A stretch of DNA of 64,000 bases, taken from Oceanirhabdus sp. W0125-5. GTDB taxonomy: Bacteria; Bacillota; Clostridia; Clostridiales; Clostridiaceae. The position numbers were made by a program, and so were the translations under genes. The notes below the pieces were generated by a model. It saw nothing but the letters and a program-made list of their open reading frames with translations. It made no database searches and was not told the origin of the DNA. The DNA is taken from the NCBI RefSeq assembly GCF_027938815.1, contig NZ_CP115913.1, positions 124,001-188,000 of the forward strand. Direction: 5' to 3'. This document shows, one piece after another, positions 34,264 through 43,153 of this stretch; positions within the stretch are counted from its first letter, which is position 1; every line of letters begins with the position of its first letter.

Positions 34264-37011
34264 TTAATCTCTCAATACTCTCATTGCATTAAATACTGCC
34301 AATAATGCAACTCCTACATCTCCAAATACTGCAAGCCACATTGGAACATCTACAAAAGCTACAAAGCCCATTATCCCAAGTTTTACTGCTAATGAGAAGA
34401 ATATATTCTGATCAACAATCTTTTTGGTCTTTCTTGCTACTTTAATTCCATCAATCAGCTTTGATGGTTCATCATTCATTATAACAACGTCTGCCGCTTC
34501 AATTGCTGCATCTGAACCAACTCCACCCATGGCAACACCAACATCTGCTCTTGCAAGTACAGGTGCATCATTTATTCCATCTCCTACGAAAACAAGTGAT
34601 TTATCACCTTTACTTTCAATGAGTTTCTCTACTTCGTCAACCTTATGGTCTGGAAGTAATTCATATTTATAATTAGTAATTCCTAATTTCTGTGCTACAT
34701 CATCTGCTGTGATTTTTCTATCCCCTGTTAACATTACTACATTATTGATACCTAAATGTGAGAATCCCTGTATTGCCTTTTTCGAATCTTCTTTAATCTC
34801 ATCAGATATTGTTATGAAACCAGCGAATTCACCATCTATAGCAGTATATACGATAGTTCCTGGTGTTTTGGCTTCTTCTACTTTAATATTATTATCTTTA
34901 ATGAATTTCAAGTTACCACTAATAACTTTCTTTCCATCTATAATAGCCTGAACACCTTTACCTTTAACTTCTTTATATTCTTTAATTATAGACTTATCAA
35001 TATCTTTTCCATACTCATTTACTATTGATATAGCAATTGGATGATTTGAAAAGCTTTCAACATGTGCTGTTAATTTTATAATTTCTTCTTTATTAATACC
35101 TTTTTCAGCATGTATCTTATCAACCTTGAAGTTTCCTTTAGTTAATGTTCCTGTCTTATCAAAAACAAGTACTCCAGCTTTACTAAGAGCTTCAAGATAG
35201 TTACCACCTTTAACTAATATACCTTTCTTAGATGATGCTCCTAATCCAGCAAAATAAGTCATTGGTACAGATATAACTAATGCACACGGACAAGATACAA
35301 CTAAGAATGTAGCTGCTTTTAATAACCATTCATTAAAGTTTCCTCCAAAGAAAACTGATGGTATTATAGCTGTTAGTGCTGCAATAAGAACAACCACTGG
35401 AGTATAATATCTAGCAAACTTAGTTATTCTAAGTTCAGTTTTTGCTTTTTTAGCACTTGCATTCTGTACAAGATCAAGTATTCTTGATACTGCTGAATCT
35501 TTAAATCTCTTCTTAACTTCTACTGTTAACAAGCCATCAATATTAATAAATCCACTTGTTATCGCATCTCCAACTTCCACATCCATAGGAGCAGATTCTC
35601 CTGTTAAAGCTTTAGTATCAACAGATGAGCTACCTTCTATAATCACACCATCTAGAGGTACCTTTTCCCCTGCTTTAACTACTATAATATCTCCAACCTT
35701 AACATCATTCGGTGATACCTTCTTTATATCATTTCCAATTTTAATATTTGCATAATCAGGTCTGATATCCATAAGGTTTGCAATTGATTTTCTTGATGAC
35801 TCTACCGCTCTTCCTTGGAAGTACTCTCCTATTTGGTATAAAAGCATAACTAAAACAGCCTCTGGATGTTCACCAACATATAATGCGGCAGCACTTGCTA
35901 TAGTCATAAGGAAATTCTCATCAAATACTTCCCCTCTCTTGATGTTAGAAAGAGATCTCTTAATTATGTCATACCCCACTATTAGATATGCAATTAAAAA
36001 TGGTATTATCTCAAAACTTTCACCTCTAAAAAACATTCCTATTCCAAGGAATCCAATCGCAGCTCCCATTCTAAGAATAAGTCCATTACCTTTTTTCTTC
36101 TTATTAACCTTTTTAACATCAATTTCAGATTCAGTGTCAGTATTTAGTATAACTTCTACATGAGGTTCTAAATCTGTTACTATTTTTTCAACCTGTTCAT
36201 ATAAACCTTTAACATCTAAGTTATCTATCTTAACCTCAAATTTTGAGATTGCAAAATTCAAACTAGTACTTACAACTCCTGGAAGTTCCTTAACATTTCT
36301 TTCTATCTTCCCAGCACAAGCCGCACAATTTAACCCTTTAAGTTCAAATTCTACTAGCTTCCCTTCAAGCTCATCTTTCAATCTAGCAGTTGTTCCTGGT
36401 TCTGTTTCTTCAACTATTTTAATGATTTGCTTCTTAAGCGCCTCTTTATTTCTACTATTTGTATACGCATTCAATGTTGATATAGCGAAATTCATTTCAG
36501 CATTATCAACTTCTTTTAATGCCCTTACCTTGTTTTCAATTTTCCCTGCACACCCAGCACAATGAAGACCTTCAATTAAAAACTCCATCTTTTCTACACT
36601 GATTGTACAAGCTTCATTCCTATGGATATGCTCATGAAAGTGATCACCACATCCACAGCTTTCATCATGACCTAATAATCCAATAAGAGAATGTTCATGT
36701 TTATGTCCTTCACCTGAACAACATCCATCCTCATGATGATGACTACTTTCTGAGTCCTCATCTCCTCCATCATCTTTTTCATCATTTTTCTCACTATGAC
36801 TTTCTCCACAGCCACATCCGCAGCCTTCTACTTCTTTTACCTGTAAATCTAATACCACTGGTTCTTTCTTTCCACAATCACACACTCCATTTACAAAACT
36901 GTGTTGATGTTCATGTTTGTGTTCATGCTTATGTTCATGCGTACCACATCCACACCCACATCCACAAGAACCTTCATGATCATGATGATAAACTTTTTTT
37001 GAAAACAACAT
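34264..37011 (-). CDS. Zn/Cd/Pb-exporting P1B-type ATPase with His/Cys-rich N-terminus
   Basis: 915 residues, longer than the usual 700-800. Residues 1-130 are metal-binding: CGCGCGTHEHKHEHKHEHQH, CDCGKK, CGCGCGESH and EDGCCSGEGHKHEH. Two HMA domains follow with GLHCAGCAGKIE (about 148) and GLNCAACAGKIE (about 222). The membrane metal site is SCPCAL (about 573), the phosphorylation site DKTGTLT (about 617), and the hinge GDGINDAP. The CPC motif without Cu-type C-terminal marks, plus an ArsR/CadC-type regulator 45 bases upstream, indicates Zn(II)/Cd(II)/Pb(II) efflux. It sits in the plasma membrane. AGGAGG precedes the ATG. Confidence 0.92.
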   Translation of the reverse strand: MLFSKKVYHHDHEGSCGCGCGCGTHEHKHEHKHEHQHSFVNGVCDCGKKEPVVLDLQVKEVEGCGCGCGESHSEKNDEKDDGGDEDSESSHHHEDGCCSGEGHKHEHSLIGLLGHDESCGCGDHFHEHIHRNEACTISVEKMEFLIEGLHCAGCAGKIENKVRALKEVDNAEMNFAISTLNAYTNSRNKEALKKQIIKIVEETEPGTTARLKDELEGKLVEFELKGLNCAACAGKIERNVKELPGVVSTSLNFAISKFEVKIDNLDVKGLYEQVEKIVTDLEPHVEVILNTDTESEIDVKKVNKKKKGNGLILRMGAAIGFLGIGMFFRGESFEIIPFLIAYLIVGYDIIKRSLSNIKRGEVFDENFLMTIASAAALYVGEHPEAVLVMLLYQIGEYFQGRAVESSRKSIANLMDIRPDYANIKIGNDIKKVSPNDVKVGDIIVVKAGEKVPLDGVIIEGSSSVDTKALTGESAPMDVEVGDAITSGFINIDGLLTVEVKKRFKDSAVSRILDLVQNASAKKAKTELRITKFARYYTPVVVLIAALTAIIPSVFFGGNFNEWLLKAATFLVVSCPCALVISVPMTYFAGLGASSKKGILVKGGNYLEALSKAGVLVFDKTGTLTKGNFKVDKIHAEKGINKEEIIKLTAHVESFSNHPIAISIVNEYGKDIDKSIIKEYKEVKGKGVQAIIDGKKVISGNLKFIKDNNIKVEEAKTPGTIVYTAIDGEFAGFITISDEIKEDSKKAIQGFSHLGINNVVMLTGDRKITADDVAQKLGITNYKYELLPDHKVDEVEKLIESKGDKSLVFVGDGINDAPVLARADVGVAMGGVGSDAAIEAADVVIMNDEPSKLIDGIKVARKTKKIVDQNIFFSLAVKLGIMGFVAFVDVPMWLAVFGDVGVALLAVFNAMRVLRD

Positions 37012-37055
37012 AATATTAATCCTCCTTAATTCCTTAATACTTTTAATATATTAAT

Positions 37056-37415
37056 TTATTCTTTAACATGTTCTAGGGCAATGTTAAAAATCTTCTCTAC
37101 ATGCTCATCATCTAATGAATAATATACAACCTTACCCTCTCGTCTATACTTAACTAACCTCTCTGTCTTAAGAACCCTCAATTGATGAGAAATAGCAGAT
37201 TGAGTCATATTAAGCGCGTTAGCTAAATCACATACACACATCTCTGAAATACTTAATGCATTTAAAATTTTCATTCTAGTTTTATCCCCAAATACCTTAA
37301 GAAGCTGAGCCGCCTCTTCCAGTATTTTATCATCAACCATTCTATCATTAACCTTTTCAACTATCTCATTGTGTATTACATTACAAGTACATACTTCAAT
37401 ATTTTCGTTTTTCAT
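37056..37415 (-). CDS. ArsR/SmtB-family metal-sensing repressor (CadC/CmtR-like)
   Basis: 119 residues from the ATG at 37415 (AGGATG upstream; the GTG at 37424 overlaps that site). The winged helix has FGDKTRMKILNALSISEMCVCDLANALNMTQSAISHQLRVL (about 43-83, given as a region). Metal ligands typical of CadC are present: N-terminal CTC (about 9-11) and the alpha-3 pair CVCD. A second site in the C-terminal helix (DDEHVEKIFNIALEH) fits SmtB-type Zn binding. It would release the 12-2-12 operator when Zn or Cd rises and so induce itself and the ATPase. Confidence 0.92.
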   Translation of the reverse strand: MKNENIEVCTCNVIHNEIVEKVNDRMVDDKILEEAAQLLKVFGDKTRMKILNALSISEMCVCDLANALNMTQSAISHQLRVLKTERLVKYRREGKVVYYSLDDEHVEKIFNIALEHVKE

Positions 37416-37545
37416 TAAATACACATCCTAATACTATATTATACGTTTTAAGTTCAATAATTAATTTATACAAGTCCATAACTTATTAATACGCTAAGAT
37501 TTTGGACAAGTATAAATTAAATTTCACTATAAAACATATTATGTG

Positions 37546-37571
37546 AACATATGAGCAAATGTTCATATGTT
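37546..37571. promoter_or_regulatory. ArsR/SmtB 12-2-12 operator
   Basis: AACATATGAGCA-aa-TGTTCATATGTT, twelve-base arms with one mismatch and a two-base centre, the standard operator for this family. It lies just downstream of the -10 box. The 130-base leader to the left also holds an imperfect inverted repeat (37463-37477 with 37503-37518). Confidence 0.85.
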
Positions 37572-37577
37572 AATTAA

Positions 37578-37605
37578 ATTATATCATTTTTTCTATGGTT
37601 GTCAA
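37578..37605 (-). promoter_or_regulatory. Promoter of arsR-metal ATPase operon
   Basis: Minus strand TTGACA (37605-37600), 16-base spacer, TATAAT (37583-37578). Both hexamers match consensus exactly. Confidence 0.85.
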
Positions 37606-37621
37606 CCAATAAATCCTATGT

Positions 37622-37669
37622 AAAAAATACACCCCATAAAGCACAATATATACTTTATGAGGTGTGTTT
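37622..37669 (-). terminator. Terminator after anti-sigma gene
   Basis: Minus strand AAACACACCTCATAAAG pairs with CTTTATGGGGTGTATTTTTT (one mismatch), ending in a T-run. Confidence 0.75.
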
Positions 37670-38550
37670 CATCTATTACTGGTTATTATCTCAAATTCTA
37701 TTCTTCCCATAGCTCCTGGTGCAATCTCATATTTATCAAATACAATCACAGCATTTTTATCTTCATTAATATAAAAATCAATATCTTCTCTGATTTCCTT
37801 AAATCCATTCTCACCTTCAAAGAATACTTTTGTTTCATCATTCTTTTGTTCTTCAATTTGCTTTAATACATTGGTTGATATTATATCAACATAATCTGGT
37901 CCAAAAATAGATTCAAGTGTTATTATTTCATCAGTTTCTAAATTTATATTGTAATAATTATATTCCGCGTAGGCTGCTGCTATAGAATCAAAACTACTTA
38001 TCACAAAGGATAATACATCATCCTTAGCAGCTTTTATTTCATAATCAACCTTTATGTTTATCTTTCTTTTCTCATACTCTTCCTCTGTGCCACCTGTTTC
38101 AAGAAATTCTTTTTTGAATTCCTCAGCTCTTTCTTCTGCTTCCTTTACTGCTAACTTCATCTTTTCTTCAATTTCACTATTTATTTTCCCTTCAAACTCT
38201 TTATCTTTTAGCCCTTCAACTTTTGGAATAGATATTTCCTCCTGTACAATATCATTGGAATAATTATAGTCTACAAAAGTTAATACCTTTGCAATAGAGC
38301 CGATAATAGGTGCCTCATAAACAGTTTTAGCAAAGGCTGCGCTAGTATTTAGTCCTAATACAAATACACTCCCTGCCACTAACCCAGCAATTGCTGCTAT
38401 CTTAATTTTATTTTTCTTTTTAGGCTTATTGCTAACTCTAATCTTTTCATCGTTACTTTCCTTAATCGTTTTATTAACCATTTCATTCAACTCCTCAGGA
38501 ATCTCAATAGATTCAAACCTTCTTTTAGCTTTATCAAATTTATTATTCAT
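37669..38550 (-). CDS. Anti-sigma factor with DUF4163/DUF3298 outer domain (RsiV-like)
   Basis: 293 residues from the ATG at 38550 (GAGGAG upstream, shared with the end of the sigma gene). A cytosolic N-terminal region (about 1-50, basic) is followed by one membrane helix (about 53-73). The extracytoplasmic part (about 85-293) has the RsiV-type DUF4163/DUF3298 layout: ISIPKVEGLKDKEFEGKINSEI, a helical KEAEERAEEFKKE stretch, then NINLETDEIITLESIFG and FYINEDKNAVIVFDKYEIAPGAMG (region). B. subtilis RsiV binds lysozyme and is then cleaved to free sigma-V. The fold and gene order suggest the same here; the lysozyme response is inferred. Confidence 0.78.
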   Translation of the reverse strand: MNNKFDKAKRRFESIEIPEELNEMVNKTIKESNDEKIRVSNKPKKKNKIKIAAIAGLVAGSVFVLGLNTSAAFAKTVYEAPIIGSIAKVLTFVDYNYSNDIVQEEISIPKVEGLKDKEFEGKINSEIEEKMKLAVKEAEERAEEFKKEFLETGGTEEEYEKRKINIKVDYEIKAAKDDVLSFVISSFDSIAAAYAEYNYYNINLETDEIITLESIFGPDYVDIISTNVLKQIEEQKNDETKVFFEGENGFKEIREDIDFYINEDKNAVIVFDKYEIAPGAMGRIEFEIITSNR

Positions 38551-38551
38551 A

Positions 38552-39049
38552 TTAAATCTCCTCACAATCCAATAAGGTTTTTAATCTTCTTGTTGCAGAA
38601 TAAAGTCTCGATTTTATAGTATTAACATTGGTTTCAGTAACTTTTGCTATATGGTCAATCTTCATATCTTCAAAATATCTAAGGATGATTACCGTCTTCT
38701 CTTTTTCATTTAATAAATCTATAGCATCATATAAATCCATATAATCTTCTTTAGTATATGATTTTGATGTAGGCTCCTCCGGTAATTCACCTAAAACCAA
38801 TACTTCTTTATTCCTTCGAATATAAGAGATACTTGTATTGATCAATATCCTATAAAACCATGTTTTCATGTATTTACTCTTCTTCAAACCCTCTATGGAT
38901 TTTAGAGCTTTATAAATAGACTCTTGAACAATATCAAGAGATGCATCTTTTGATTTTACATAACTATATGCAATTCTATAAAAGTCCTCCTGATTATTTT
39001 TTATAAAATCTATAAGCTTCAAATAATTTTTACTATATGTGCGCATCAT
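38552..39049 (-). CDS. ECF sigma factor (sigma-V-like)
   Basis: 165 residues, only regions 2 and 4. Region 2: DFYRIAYSYVKSKDASLDIVQESIYKAL (region) and KYMKTWFYRILINTSISYIRR. Region 4: EKTVIILRYFEDMKIDHIAKVTETNVNTIKSRL, ending in RRLKTLL. It pairs with the RsiV-like anti-sigma gene, whose ATG lies 2 bases after its stop. An ECF-type promoter upstream suggests self-activation. AAGGGG precedes tandem ATG codons; the first is used here. Confidence 0.92.
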   Translation of the reverse strand: MMRTYSKNYLKLIDFIKNNQEDFYRIAYSYVKSKDASLDIVQESIYKALKSIEGLKKSKYMKTWFYRILINTSISYIRRNKEVLVLGELPEEPTSKSYTKEDYMDLYDAIDLLNEKEKTVIILRYFEDMKIDHIAKVTETNVNTIKSRLYSATRRLKTLLDCEEI

Positions 39050-39070
39050 TAAGTAAGTCCCCTTTCACCT

Positions 39071-39099
39071 ATTAGACACTTCACTCATTGAAAAAGTTT
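39071..39099 (-). promoter_or_regulatory. ECF-type autoregulatory promoter of the sigma/anti-sigma pair
   Basis: Minus strand AAACTTTTT (39099-39091) and TGTCTAAT (39078-39071) lie 17 bases apart as AAAC-N17-TGTCTAAT. This is close to the Firmicute ECF pattern TGAAAC...CGTCTAAT. The site lies 22 bases before the first ATG. Confidence 0.6.
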
Positions 39100-39125
39100 A
39101 AAAATCCTAAAAAATATTTTTAAAA

Positions 39126-39157
39126 AAATAAAACCATGTTCTCCATGGTTTTTGAAT
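39126..39157 (-). terminator. Terminator of the response regulator-ABC-kinase operon
   Basis: Minus strand AAAACCATGG-agaa-CATGGTTTTATTTTTTT, about 45 bases after the kinase stop. Confidence 0.75.
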
Positions 39158-39200
39158 AATTTATTATATTTATACTTAATATTTTTCAAAGTGAATAATA

Positions 39201-40106
39201 CTATGAATTTTCTACACATAAGAATTCACATTTCATACTTATAATATCATTTTTAAAGCTGCAGCTTATGGTTCCACCAAGCTTTTCAATTAACTTCTTT
39301 GCAATTGGTAATCCTAATCCTATACTTGCTTCTTCAATATTTCTAGATTTTTCTCCTGTATAAAACTTTTCAAATATCTTATTAATATCAATTTGATTTA
39401 AATGTTTGCTAGTATTTTCTACTATAACTATAGCTTTTGATTCCCTTTTTTCCAGTATTATATTCAACTCACCTTCACAGTATTTAATGGCATTAGATAT
39501 TATATTTTCTAATATCCTGTTTACTGCAGAGATATCTCCAATTATATCAATGTTTTCATTACCCAAATATATATCAGGTTCTATCCCCTTTTTTGTAATC
39601 TTTTCATAAAATCCTGCAATAGTATTACATAATACACTATTTAGATTCAAGTATTCTAAATTGATCTTATAATCTGGAGACTCTACCGTCGATAACTCAA
39701 AAAATTCACTAAGCAGTTCTTGAAGTCTTTCTCCTCTTTTTTCAGCCATATATAAATATTCTTTTTTTCTTTCTTCCGAAATATTTTCCTTATTTATCAT
39801 CTGGAAGCACCCTAAAATAGTAGTAAGTGGTGTTCTTAAATCATGCGATACATACGCTATGGCTCTCTTTAGTTCATCCTCAGAAGCTCTCTGCTTTACT
39901 AATCTTTCATTTGCTATATCCAAATTTTCATTTATCCTATACGCCAGATTTTCTAAGCTTTTATCAAAAAACTGTAAATCTATTTTTTTTCTTGATTTAG
40001 ACCCATTATAGTCTTGTAACTGCCTTGTAATGCATTTAATTTCTCTTTTAATTAAAAAAAGGCGAGTGAACACAATCATCGTAACAATTAATAAAAGATA
40101 GACCAT
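39201..40106 (-). CDS. Sensor histidine kinase, small membrane sensor type
   Basis: 301 residues from the ATG at 40106 (GGAGAGTG 8 bases upstream). A single N-terminal helix (about 1-18) has almost no outer loop, so sensing probably occurs in the membrane or through the transporter. HisKA has YVSHDLRTPLTTILG (phospho-His about 91). HATPase has NIISNAIKY and GLGLPIAKKLIEKLGGTI. It is the last gene of a four-gene unit with a response regulator and an ABC exporter, like peptide-antibiotic sensing modules. Confidence 0.88.
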   Translation of the reverse strand: MVYLLLIVTMIVFTRLFLIKREIKCITRQLQDYNGSKSRKKIDLQFFDKSLENLAYRINENLDIANERLVKQRASEDELKRAIAYVSHDLRTPLTTILGCFQMINKENISEERKKEYLYMAEKRGERLQELLSEFFELSTVESPDYKINLEYLNLNSVLCNTIAGFYEKITKKGIEPDIYLGNENIDIIGDISAVNRILENIISNAIKYCEGELNIILEKRESKAIVIVENTSKHLNQIDINKIFEKFYTGEKSRNIEEASIGLGLPIAKKLIEKLGGTISCSFKNDIISMKCEFLCVENS

Positions 40107-40134
40107 CTTAACTTCACTCTCCTTCCTAAGTACT

Positions 40135-40932
40135 TTACTTAATATCTTGGTTTTTAAAAAATATTGCACCCACTAAAGAACTACCTGCTATTAACCCTAA
40201 ACAATTAACTGTATACGTACCCATTAGCTCAATTGTTGGTACTTTTGAACATATATCCATAAGCATAAATAATGGATTAAAACGTATTATTGGTGATATA
40301 CCATTAGCAATACTCATAACTGTTAAAAAGTTAATTATCATATATACTACAACAAGCAACGCCTTACTCCTAATCATAAACGCTAAACACATATTTATGC
40401 TTATAAAACATGTTAATACTATATTAACCAGTATAATAATTCTAACTATTTCACTTATCCTATTGAATGTAACCGGTTCGCCCCATCCATAAACAATAGT
40501 ACAACCCACTATACAAATAATAATAAATATAGTAGTAATACTCATAACCACTGATGACGATGCTATTACTTTTGATAAATATATGCTTATTCTATTATGT
40601 CCATAAGCTATGGAGTTTTTTATAGTACCACTTATATACTCATTAACCACTGATGTACCTGCAATAAATATGCTAATAATTAAAATTATCCCTATAGCGC
40701 CTAACGCATTATATAAATACTCTATAGAAATCATATCTCTTGTACTACTTATTGTGAAACCGTAACTCCTTCCCCCTACTCTACAATGTGTTAAATTGAA
40801 CCTAGTATTTTCCCCAATTATATATTTGCTAAACACAACAATAATAGTAACTAAACTCATTACAATGCAAGAATTCTTAAACACTCTGCTTCGAATCAAT
40901 TTATATATTTCACTTCTGATTAAATTATTCAA
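40135..40932 (-). CDS. ABC-2 type permease of a BcrAB-like exporter
   Basis: 265 residues with six hydrophobic helices (about 19-37, 74-94, 116-140, 150-180, 188-208 and 232-252). It starts MNNLIRSEIYKLIRSR, typical of the ABC-2 permeases paired with BcrA-type ATPases. There is no large outer domain. It overlaps the ATPase gene by 8 bases. It probably exports or extracts a membrane-active peptide; the substrate is inferred only from the neighbouring two-component genes. Confidence 0.82.
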   Translation of the reverse strand: MNNLIRSEIYKLIRSRVFKNSCIVMSLVTIIVVFSKYIIGENTRFNLTHCRVGGRSYGFTISSTRDMISIEYLYNALGAIGIILIISIFIAGTSVVNEYISGTIKNSIAYGHNRISIYLSKVIASSSVVMSITTIFIIICIVGCTIVYGWGEPVTFNRISEIVRIIILVNIVLTCFISINMCLAFMIRSKALLVVVYMIINFLTVMSIANGISPIIRFNPLFMLMDICSKVPTIELMGTYTVNCLGLIAGSSLVGAIFFKNQDIK

Positions 40933-41848
40933 TTGTGCTACCTCCTACTAAGTTCATAAAATAACTCTCTAAATCATCTCCAACTTGAGACAATCCTTCA
41001 ATTATTATTCCTTCCTTAGAAAAAGCTTGAGATATTGATCCAGGTTCATCAACCATGTCCAATAATTTCAAAGTATTGTTTGGTAATACCTTATAATTCT
41101 TACATTTTAACTTTTCCTCTAATACTATTGTAGCCTTATTTATATTATCAACCTTTACATGGAGACTCTTTTTACATTTCTGATTTAGCTTATAAGCATC
41201 TATTTCCTCAATTATTTGTCCATTGTTAATTATCCCATAATTAGTGGCTATCTGATGTAATTCACCCAAAAGATGACTAGAAACTAGTATTGTCATATTT
41301 TTTTCTTTGTTTAACTTTTTTAATATATTTCTTAATGCCACTATACCACTTGGGTCTAATCCATTAACCGGCTCATCTAGTATAAGTAACTCTGGGTCAC
41401 CTATTAATGCCATTGCTATTCCTAGTCTTTGTTTCATACCTAAAGAAAAATCCTTAACTTTTCTGTTTTTAACATCCTCTAATTCCATTAAGTTAAGTTT
41501 TTCATCTATGCACTTCTTTCCTGGTATTCCTTTTTCTATTCTACTAACTTCCAAATTTTCATAGGCTGTGAGATTCGGATGCAATGCAGGGTTTTCTATT
41601 ATGGCCCCTATTCTCTTTCTAGCTTTGCACAAACCTTTTTCACTTTGCTCTCCAAACAATTCTATACTACCTTCAGTTGGTTTTATCAAACCAGTTAATA
41701 ACCTTATGATAGTTGTTTTACCCGCACCATTCTTACCTATGAATCCATAGATTTCACCTTTTCTTATATTAATATTACACTTATAAACAGCATTATTTTT
41801 ACCATATTTCTTACTTAATCCCATTGTTTTTACTACATATTCACTCAT
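40925..41848 (-). CDS. ABC exporter ATPase, BcrA-like
   Basis: 307 residues. Walker A is GKNGAGKTT, the signature FSLGMKQRLGIAMAL, Walker B LLILDEPVNGLDP, and the switch His lies in SSHLL. A C-terminal extension (about 215-307) is usual for BcrA/lantibiotic-immunity ATPases. It works with the permease at 40135-40932. Upstream lie two 11-bp direct repeats that probably bind the response regulator. AAGGGGTG precedes the ATG. Confidence 0.9.
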   Translation of the reverse strand: MSEYVVKTMGLSKKYGKNNAVYKCNINIRKGEIYGFIGKNGAGKTTIIRLLTGLIKPTEGSIELFGEQSEKGLCKARKRIGAIIENPALHPNLTAYENLEVSRIEKGIPGKKCIDEKLNLMELEDVKNRKVKDFSLGMKQRLGIAMALIGDPELLILDEPVNGLDPSGIVALRNILKKLNKEKNMTILVSSHLLGELHQIATNYGIINNGQIIEEIDAYKLNQKCKKSLHVKVDNINKATIVLEEKLKCKNYKVLPNNTLKLLDMVDEPGSISQAFSKEGIIIEGLSQVGDDLESYFMNLVGGSTIE

Positions 41849-41908
41849 TATTACTTCACCCCTTTATGCTATAAGATTATTTTATATAACATTGTCTAAT
41901 ATAGCATG

Positions 41909-41930
41909 AAGAAAGTCTTAAGAAAGTCTT
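41909..41930. promoter_or_regulatory. Tandem 11-bp direct repeats, probable response-regulator site
   Basis: AAGAAAGTCTT twice in a row (41909-41919 and 41920-41930), with AAGA following. One-turn spacing is usual for OmpR/PhoB-type regulators. The repeats lie between the regulator gene and the ABC genes, in the position of a -35 region for a weak TATAAA further left. Confidence 0.55.
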
Positions 41931-41937
41931 AAGATGA

Positions 41938-42633
41938 TTATTCGCTTAGCTTGTATCCTATTCCCCATACAGTCTTTATATACTCCTTTTCATTTCCATA
42001 CTTAGCTATCTTATTTCTTAAATTACTCACATGAACACTTAAGGTATTATCATCTCCTATGTAATCTTCTCCCCATACACTTTCAAACAAGTTAATTTTA
42101 CTAAAAACCTTTTTAGGGTTGTCCATTAATAACTCCAATATATTGAATTCCCTCATAGTTAACTCTATTTTATGGTTGTTTATCTTAACCTCTCTTGAAT
42201 CTTTATTTAATTCAATATCCTTATGGGTTAAAAAATTGCCCTTTTCATCTATTACTCTCCCCATTACATATCTACGTAAATTACATTCAATCCTTGCTAA
42301 TACTTCATCCATATTAAATGGTTTGCATATAAAATCATCTGCACCAGCTCTTAAGGTCTCTATTTTTGTATTGAAATCATCTTTTGCAGATATGATTATG
42401 ATAGGCATATTTTGTTTTTTTCTTATTTCACACAATACCTCTTCCCCAGTTTTACCAGGCAACATCAAATCTAATAATACAATATTCCAACTATCATCTT
42501 TTAAGTATAGCAGCGCTTCCGTACCAGAGTAAGCTGACTGTACTTCGTATCCATTATCTCTAAGCATATCACTTAATATCTTATTTATGTAATTATCATC
42601 TTCTACAATCAATATTTTATATTTCATTTCCAT
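41938..42633 (-). CDS. OmpR/PhoB-family response regulator
   Basis: 231 residues. The receiver domain (about 4-118) has acidic pair EDD, phospho-acceptor Asp in VLLDLMLPG (about residue 54) and Lys in FICKPF. The winged-helix DNA-binding domain (about 135-230) has LTMREFNILELLMDNPKKVFSK (region) and TVWGIGYKL. It is the first gene of the regulator-ABC-kinase unit, with a promoter 50-75 bases upstream. Confidence 0.93.
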   Translation of the reverse strand: MEMKYKILIVEDDNYINKILSDMLRDNGYEVQSAYSGTEALLYLKDDSWNIVLLDLMLPGKTGEEVLCEIRKKQNMPIIIISAKDDFNTKIETLRAGADDFICKPFNMDEVLARIECNLRRYVMGRVIDEKGNFLTHKDIELNKDSREVKINNHKIELTMREFNILELLMDNPKKVFSKINLFESVWGEDYIGDDNTLSVHVSNLRNKIAKYGNEKEYIKTVWGIGYKLSE

Positions 42634-42679
42634 AATATCTAATTCCCCTTAAACTTTTGTTATAACTTGTATATTATTT

Positions 42680-42708
42680 ATTATACACATATTTACTGTA
42701 ATTGCTAA
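42680..42708 (-). promoter_or_regulatory. Promoter of response regulator operon
   Basis: Minus strand TTAGCA (42708-42703), 17-base spacer, TATAAT (42685-42680). Confidence 0.55.
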
Positions 42709-42785
42709 ATTTATTAAAGATGGTATCTCACCATATCTGACTTGCTAATCACCAGAAACATGAACCTCCTTAGCACCTAATAATG

Positions 42786-43142
42786 CTAAATATGTAAGTC
42801 TATCCATTTAATTTTTAGTATTACAACCCTTCTGATAATTGTTAACGATAGCGCTCCAAAGAGATACAATACTAATGAAAATAAAAAGATCAAAACAATA
42901 CATATATAGCCATAATTCTGAAACATAAACACTCTAAAAAGAGTATTATATTTTTTTATATATGGCTTCATATAACTCAAAATAATATACCTATTAATTG
43001 CAGTCTGTTCTTTCAATATTTCATTATTTTTATGTTTTGTACGTATATTTAATATATAAATCGTAAATAGAGCATCTCTAAGAAAAAAAAATGTTAATAA
43101 ACTGGTTAATACAAACCCTATAATTATCTCTATAATATTCAT
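42786..43142 (-). CDS. Small membrane protein, candidate immunity protein of displaced RHS tip
   Basis: 118 residues. Helices at about 4-24 and 72-100 flank a basic, Tyr-rich cytosolic loop (INRYIILSYMKPYIKKYN). CAGGAG precedes the ATG. The stop of the broken RHS tip (43154-43766) lies 11 bases upstream, the usual spacing for a toxin-immunity pair. Sequence is unlike the two other small membrane proteins of this locus (48660 and 50418). I do not recognise a named family. It is intact although its toxin partner is not. Confidence 0.6.
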   Translation of the reverse strand: MNIIEIIIGFVLTSLLTFFFLRDALFTIYILNIRTKHKNNEILKEQTAINRYIILSYMKPYIKKYNTLFRVFMFQNYGYICIVLIFLFSLVLYLFGALSLTIIRRVVILKIKWIDLHI

Positions 43143-43153
43143 AAAATCTCCTG

